This document shows, in pieces, positions 6,472-9,393 of a stretch of DNA of 9,393 nt. Within the stretch, counting starts at the first letter, position 1, and every line of letters begins with the position of its first letter. This stretch comes from an uncultured bacterium (GTDB lineage Bacteria; Planctomycetota; Phycisphaerae; Phycisphaerales; SM1A02): contig CAIXEV010000390.1 in the NCBI GenBank assembly GCA_903918555.1, positions 1 to 9,393 on the forward strand, given 5' to 3'. The notes below the pieces were generated by a model. The model saw only the letters and a list, made by a program, of their open reading frames with translations, had not been told where the DNA came from and did not search any database. Both the position numbers and the translations under genes were made by a program.

Positions 6472-8430
6472 ATGAACGACCGGCTCATCCAGCTTGGCGC
6501 GATGGCGATTCTCGCGGGCGGCGTGGCGGCGGCGGGCTTGCTGCAGCCGAAGATGATCGCCATCGCCGACCGAGACCAGCTCCGCTACACCGACGAGTCC
6601 GTCGAGGGCGCGCCGCCGATCGTCGCGATCGGCACCGCGATCGGCGCGCTTCGCGGCCTGATCGTCGACTACCTGTGGATCAAGGTGACGATCCAGAAGG
6701 AGAAGGGCCTCCTCTACGAGGTGATGGCCGACTCCGACCTCATCACCAAGCTGCAGCCGCGCTTCCCCGAGGTCTGGGCGTTTCACGGCCATAACCTCGC
6801 CTACAACATCTCGGTGATGACCAACACGCCCGAGGAGCGCTGGGCGTGGGTCAACAACGGCATCTCGCTCGTCCGCGAGCGTGGCATCCGATACAACCCG
6901 AACGACCTCGAGCTCTGCAAGGAGCTCGCGTTCTGGTTCTCGCACAAGATCGACGGCCTCGCCGACGACGCGCACCTCTACTACAAGCGGCAGTTCGCGC
7001 GCGAGTGGCAGCTGGTGCTCGGCGTGCCTCCGTACGACTACGAGGAGCGCAAGGCGTGGATCAAGGCCATCGCCGACGCTCCCGACACGCTCGAGGGCGT
7101 GTACGAGAAGACTCCCGACGCGAAGGCCTTCGTCGAGGAGCTGCAGGCGAAGCTCGCGCCGCTCGGGCCGCGCTACGAGTTCGCGGTCGACAAGCGGTTC
7201 CTGCTGCTCTACGGCGAGTGGGCGGCGCGCCAGGCGTCGCCGTACGCGCGCATGCTCGGCATGCGGGCGATGGACGAGGACGCCGCGACGCTCGTCGGCG
7301 TGTTCGACTCGACCTTCGGCAACAAGGACCGGCAGCTGCCGGCGGCCGCGGTGGTGAGCTTCCTGCGGAAGCGCGCGCTGCTCGACGCGTACAACATGGA
7401 TCCGCAGCTGATGTACGAGTTCACGCGCGACACGGGTCCGCTCGACTGGCGGCATCCCGCTGCGCACGCGCTGTACTGGGCGCGCCGCGGATCGCAGCTC
7501 GGCGAGCACCGCATCACCGACGAGCTCGAGATCGCGAAGATCATCAACAACGACCGCACCGAGATCCAGGCGATGCAGGCGCTCGCGCGCTCGGGACTCG
7601 TCGGGTTCGATCCGTTCAGCGGCGACAATGTCACGCGCCTCAACGATCCGCGCTGGATCAAGGTGATCGACCGCTACTTCGACAAGCTCTACGCGAAGCA
7701 CTACGACACCCGCGGCGCGGGCGGCGAGACCTTCATGAGCTTCCACCAGAACTTCATGAAGCAGGCGGTGCGCGAGCTCTACCGTTCGGGAGATGTGGCC
7801 GGCGCGCAGGAGATCCTCGATCGCCTCGACCGGCTCTACGGCACGGGCGCCGTGATTCCGAACAGCGACTACTCGCTGCCGATCGACCAGTTCGTGCAGC
7901 GCGTCACCTTCGGCGAGTACGAGATGCAGCCCGAGGTCGCGCGCAGCGATGTCTACTCGGTGCTCGAGCGCGGTTTCCGCGAGGGCCTCTTGCTCGAGAA
8001 CGAGAAGGTGCTCAAGGAAGCGCTCGACTTCGCGCGCGACCTGACGCGCTACTTCCGCGAGGTCCGGTTCAACGACTTCGTCAACAAGTTCGGCGAAGGC
8101 CGCATGAAGGACCTCATCGGACAGCTCGACGAGTCGATCCCCGCGGTGCTCACCAAGGTGCTTCTCGACACCCAGCAGCCGCTGCTCGACCGCCTGGTCA
8201 TCTACCGCAAGGCCCCCGAGGAGCTGCGGGCGCTCGTCTACGACCGCGTCAAGGCGCCGCTGCAGATGGAGTACCAGTCGAACAAGCTTGCCTCGACCGG
8301 CATGAAGCTCGAGGAGCTGCTGCCCGAGCCGCCCGGCATCGAGGAGGCTCGCCGTCAGCTCGCGGAGCGCGCGAAGCGCCGCGCAGCCGAGGCCGAGGAG
8401 TCGAACCGCAGCGAAGCGCAGCGCAAGTGA
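6472..8430 (+). CDS. conserved membrane-anchored helical protein of unknown function, exporter-linked
   Basis: The 652-residue product starts 1 nt after the permease stop, with GGGAGG (6461-6466) 5 nt upstream, so it is almost surely co-expressed with the exporter. Residues about 5-25 are one hydrophobic segment (signal anchor) with the bulk outside that membrane face. The rest is mostly helical and rich in Trp, Tyr and Asp, with blocks that look strongly constrained: LQPRFPEVWAFHGHNLAYNI (94-113), ERWAWVNNGI, RYNPNDLELCKELAFWF (140-156) followed by HKIDGLADDAHLYYK, and GPLDWRHPAAHALYWA (322-337). The spacing of W/Y/A positions resembles TPR-like helical repeats. The C-terminus is a charged Arg/Glu/Ala helix. 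I recall similar blocks in uncharacterised proteins beside ABC exporters in Planctomycetes and Verrucomicrobia, but cannot verify this. No catalytic motif is recognised. A scaffold or substrate-handling role is inference. Confidence 0.85.
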   Translation: MNDRLIQLGAMAILAGGVAAAGLLQPKMIAIADRDQLRYTDESVEGAPPIVAIGTAIGALRGLIVDYLWIKVTIQKEKGLLYEVMADSDLITKLQPRFPEVWAFHGHNLAYNISVMTNTPEERWAWVNNGISLVRERGIRYNPNDLELCKELAFWFSHKIDGLADDAHLYYKRQFAREWQLVLGVPPYDYEERKAWIKAIADAPDTLEGVYEKTPDAKAFVEELQAKLAPLGPRYEFAVDKRFLLLYGEWAARQASPYARMLGMRAMDEDAATLVGVFDSTFGNKDRQLPAAAVVSFLRKRALLDAYNMDPQLMYEFTRDTGPLDWRHPAAHALYWARRGSQLGEHRITDELEIAKIINNDRTEIQAMQALARSGLVGFDPFSGDNVTRLNDPRWIKVIDRYFDKLYAKHYDTRGAGGETFMSFHQNFMKQAVRELYRSGDVAGAQEILDRLDRLYGTGAVIPNSDYSLPIDQFVQRVTFGEYEMQPEVARSDVYSVLERGFREGLLLENEKVLKEALDFARDLTRYFREVRFNDFVNKFGEGRMKDLIGQLDESIPAVLTKVLLDTQQPLLDRLVIYRKAPEELRALVYDRVKAPLQMEYQSNKLASTGMKLEELLPEPPGIEEARRQLAERAKRRAAEAEESNRSEAQRK

Positions 8431-8456
8431 CGCGCGGGCGGCGGATCGTCCTGCTG

Positions 8457-8462
8457 TACACT
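8457..8462 (+). promoter_or_regulatory. candidate -10 box for a leaderless transcript
   Basis: TACACT ends 7 nt before the ATG at 8470, so a transcript would be expected to begin at or next to the start codon. No Shine-Dalgarno-like sequence lies before this ATG, unlike the other starts in the window. No convincing -35 box is seen at 16-18 nt spacing. The evidence is positional only. Confidence 0.4.
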
Positions 8463-8469
8463 CGATTCC

Positions 8470-9126
8470 ATGCGCATTCCTCCAGCGATCCTCGCCATTG
8501 GCCGCAACTACGCCGATCACGCCGCCGAGATGGGCGGCAAGACCGACGAGCTGCCGATGGTGTTCATGAAGAACCCCGCGTCTGCGTGCGGGAACGGCGA
8601 CGCGATCGTGATCCCGCCGATCTGCCGGCACGGCGGCCCGCAGGTCGACTACGAGGGGGAGCTCGCCTTCGAGATCGCGCGCGATTGCCGCGATGTGAGC
8701 GAGGCTGACGCGCTCTCGGTGATCGCGGGCTACCGCGTCGCGAACGATGTGAGCGCGCGCTGGTGGCAGAAGACGGGCTCAGGCGGGCAATTCTGCCGCG
8801 GAAAGAGCTTCGACACATTCTGCCCGATGAGCGAGCTCGTGCCGGCCTCGGCCGTGCCGGATCCGCAGGACCTCGAGATCGAGACGATCCTCAACGGCGA
8901 GCGCGTGCAGCACGCGAGCACCGGGCTCATGGTGTTCGGCGTGCGCTACCTCGTCGCCGAGCTCTCGAAGGGGATGACGCTCCTCGCCGGAACGATCGTG
9001 CTGACGGGCACGCCCGCCGGCGTGGGTGCGGGCCGCAAGCCGCCGCTCTTCCTCAAGGATGGCGACACCGTCGAGGTGAAGATCTCGCGCGTCGGGCACC
9101 TGAAGAACCCCGTGCGCGAGGCGTAG
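8470..9126 (+). CDS. fumarylacetoacetate hydrolase (FAH) family protein
   Basis: The 218-residue product matches the short FAH-family enzymes (FAHD1/YcgM type, about 220 residues), which cleave acylpyruvates or decarboxylate or isomerise oxaloacetate-like 2-oxo acids in the cytoplasm. Family features in order: AIGRNYADHAAEMG (9-22), PMVFMKNP (29-36), metal-binding DYEGELAFEI with Glu62 and Glu64, the third metal ligand Asp93 in NDVSAR (92-97), RGKSFDTFCPMS (110-121) with the expected active-site Lys112, STGLMVF (150-156), and LTGTPAGVG (178-186). Nothing essential is missing. The nearest gene ends 40 nt upstream on the same strand, but a TACACT box and the lack of a ribosome site suggest its own leaderless promoter. 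There is no functional link to the exporter genes. The exact substrate is not predictable from sequence, so no symbol is given. Confidence 0.93.
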   Translation: MRIPPAILAIGRNYADHAAEMGGKTDELPMVFMKNPASACGNGDAIVIPPICRHGGPQVDYEGELAFEIARDCRDVSEADALSVIAGYRVANDVSARWWQKTGSGGQFCRGKSFDTFCPMSELVPASAVPDPQDLEIETILNGERVQHASTGLMVFGVRYLVAELSKGMTLLAGTIVLTGTPAGVGAGRKPPLFLKDGDTVEVKISRVGHLKNPVREA

Positions 9127-9171
9127 GCGGCGGCTGACTCGCAGGCGTTCGCGCTGCTGGTGCGGAGGGAT

Positions 9172-9320
9172 GTCTCTCACGGCGGCACGGAGGCACGGAG
9201 AGCAAGTCCTGTGATCTGACCGCACTGCGCGCAGCGGAATGGAGTGGCGGATTTCGACCATCTCGCTCTCGCTTGCGTTCTCTTCTCTTCTGTTCTCTTC
9301 TCCGTGCCTCCGTGAGAGAC
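9172..9320. repeat. imperfect palindromic (REP/MITE-like) element
   Basis: The left arm is GTCTCTCACGG (9172-9182) plus AGGCACGGAGA (9191-9201), separated by an extra CGGCACGG (9183-9190). The right arm, 9299-9320, is the exact reverse complement of the two left parts joined together: 22 paired bases with one 8-nt bulge. The extra 8 nt make a local near-tandem GGCACGGA repeat. The 97-nt interior includes the palindrome CTGCGCGCAG (9225-9234) and a pyrimidine-rich run (about 9261-9303). No transposase or credible ORF lies in it. I recall CACGGAGG-type palindromes as common dispersed elements in Planctomycetes and related genomes, unverified here. Confidence 0.7.
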
Positions 9321-9344
9321 TCCGTTGCGAGCTTTCAATCACGA

Positions 9345-9364
9345 GGCACGGGATCGTGCCCGTG
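9345..9364. repeat. short GC-rich palindrome, REP-like
   Basis: Two mutually exclusive hairpins overlap: GGCACG (9345-9350) with CGTGCC (9355-9360) around GGAT, and CACGGG (9347-9352) with CCCGTG (9359-9364) around a 6-nt loop. No T-tract follows, so an intrinsic terminator is unlikely. The GGCACGGG/CCCGTGCC theme resembles short dispersed palindromes of high-GC genomes. It lies 24 nt after the larger palindromic element. The rest of 9127-9393 holds no gene that I can support. Confidence 0.5.
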
Positions 9365-9393
9365 TCCGCCCCAGGGCTGGCAGCGGCCGAGGC

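Noticed and set aside
4389..6563. Long open frame of 724 codons on the - strand
   Set aside because: It is fully antisense to the permease, with an Arg/Glu/His/Asp-rich product without recognisable motifs; a shadow of codon bias.
6151..8631. Long open frame of 826 codons on the - strand
   Set aside because: It lies opposite two well-supported + strand genes. The product is a low-complexity run rich in Arg, Leu, Val, Glu and Ala with no domain, as expected from the antisense of GC-rich codons.
9172..9320. CRISPR array or intrinsic terminator at the repeats after the FAH gene
   Set aside because: There are no regularly spaced direct repeats with unique spacers and no T-tract after either stem; the structure is an inverted repeat.
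8779..9342. - strand frame reaching into the 3' spacer
   Set aside because: Most of it is antisense to the FAH gene, and the spacer part is formed by the palindromic repeat; no domain or ribosome site supports it.

Overview
The window is about two-thirds G+C (hand estimate). All six credible genes lie on the + strand and are tightly packed. The membrane-protein families, the G/C-ending codon use and a 652-residue protein that resembles uncharacterised Planctomycetes/Verrucomicrobia proteins suggest a planctomycete, perhaps Phycisphaerae-like. That placement is recollection and inference, since no rRNA or marker gene is present.

Positions 1-3062 hold three SPFH/band-7 type genes in a row. The first is cut by the window edge and its C-terminus is HflK-like. 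The second is a complete HflC-like protein (664-1611). The third is a complete HflK-like protein (1608-3062) that overlaps the second by ATGA. In the model bacterial complex, HflK and HflC build a large membrane-anchored cage around the protease FtsH. No ftsH is visible here.

Positions 3133-8430 hold an ABC-2 type exporter module on the same strand: an ATPase with a long disordered tail, a large multi-spanning permease (GTGA overlap with the ATPase), and a 652-residue membrane-anchored helical protein starting 1 nt after the permease. A 70-nt gap with two small stem-loops separates the SPFH genes from the ABC genes. The simplest reading is a single transcription unit in which SPFH proteins organise, stabilise or quality-control an ABC exporter in a membrane microdomain. 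The substrate is unknown.

Positions 8470-9126 hold a fumarylacetoacetate-hydrolase-family gene that looks like a separate unit, with a TACACT box placed as expected for a leaderless transcript. The remaining 267 nt (9127-9393) have no credible gene. They hold a 149-nt imperfect palindromic element and, 24 nt further on, a short GC-rich palindrome, both reminiscent of dispersed REP/MITE-like repeats.

The strongest non-gene signal is compositional. The palindromic tetranucleotide ACGT does not occur once in 9,393 nt, although composition alone predicts roughly 25-30 copies and the same-composition word GTAC occurs about 20 times. Coding sequence goes around it with synonymous codons: all Asp-Val and Asn-Val pairs use GAT or AAT, and the only three ACA codons all stand before TTC. 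This points to restriction- or methylation-driven loss of ACGT.
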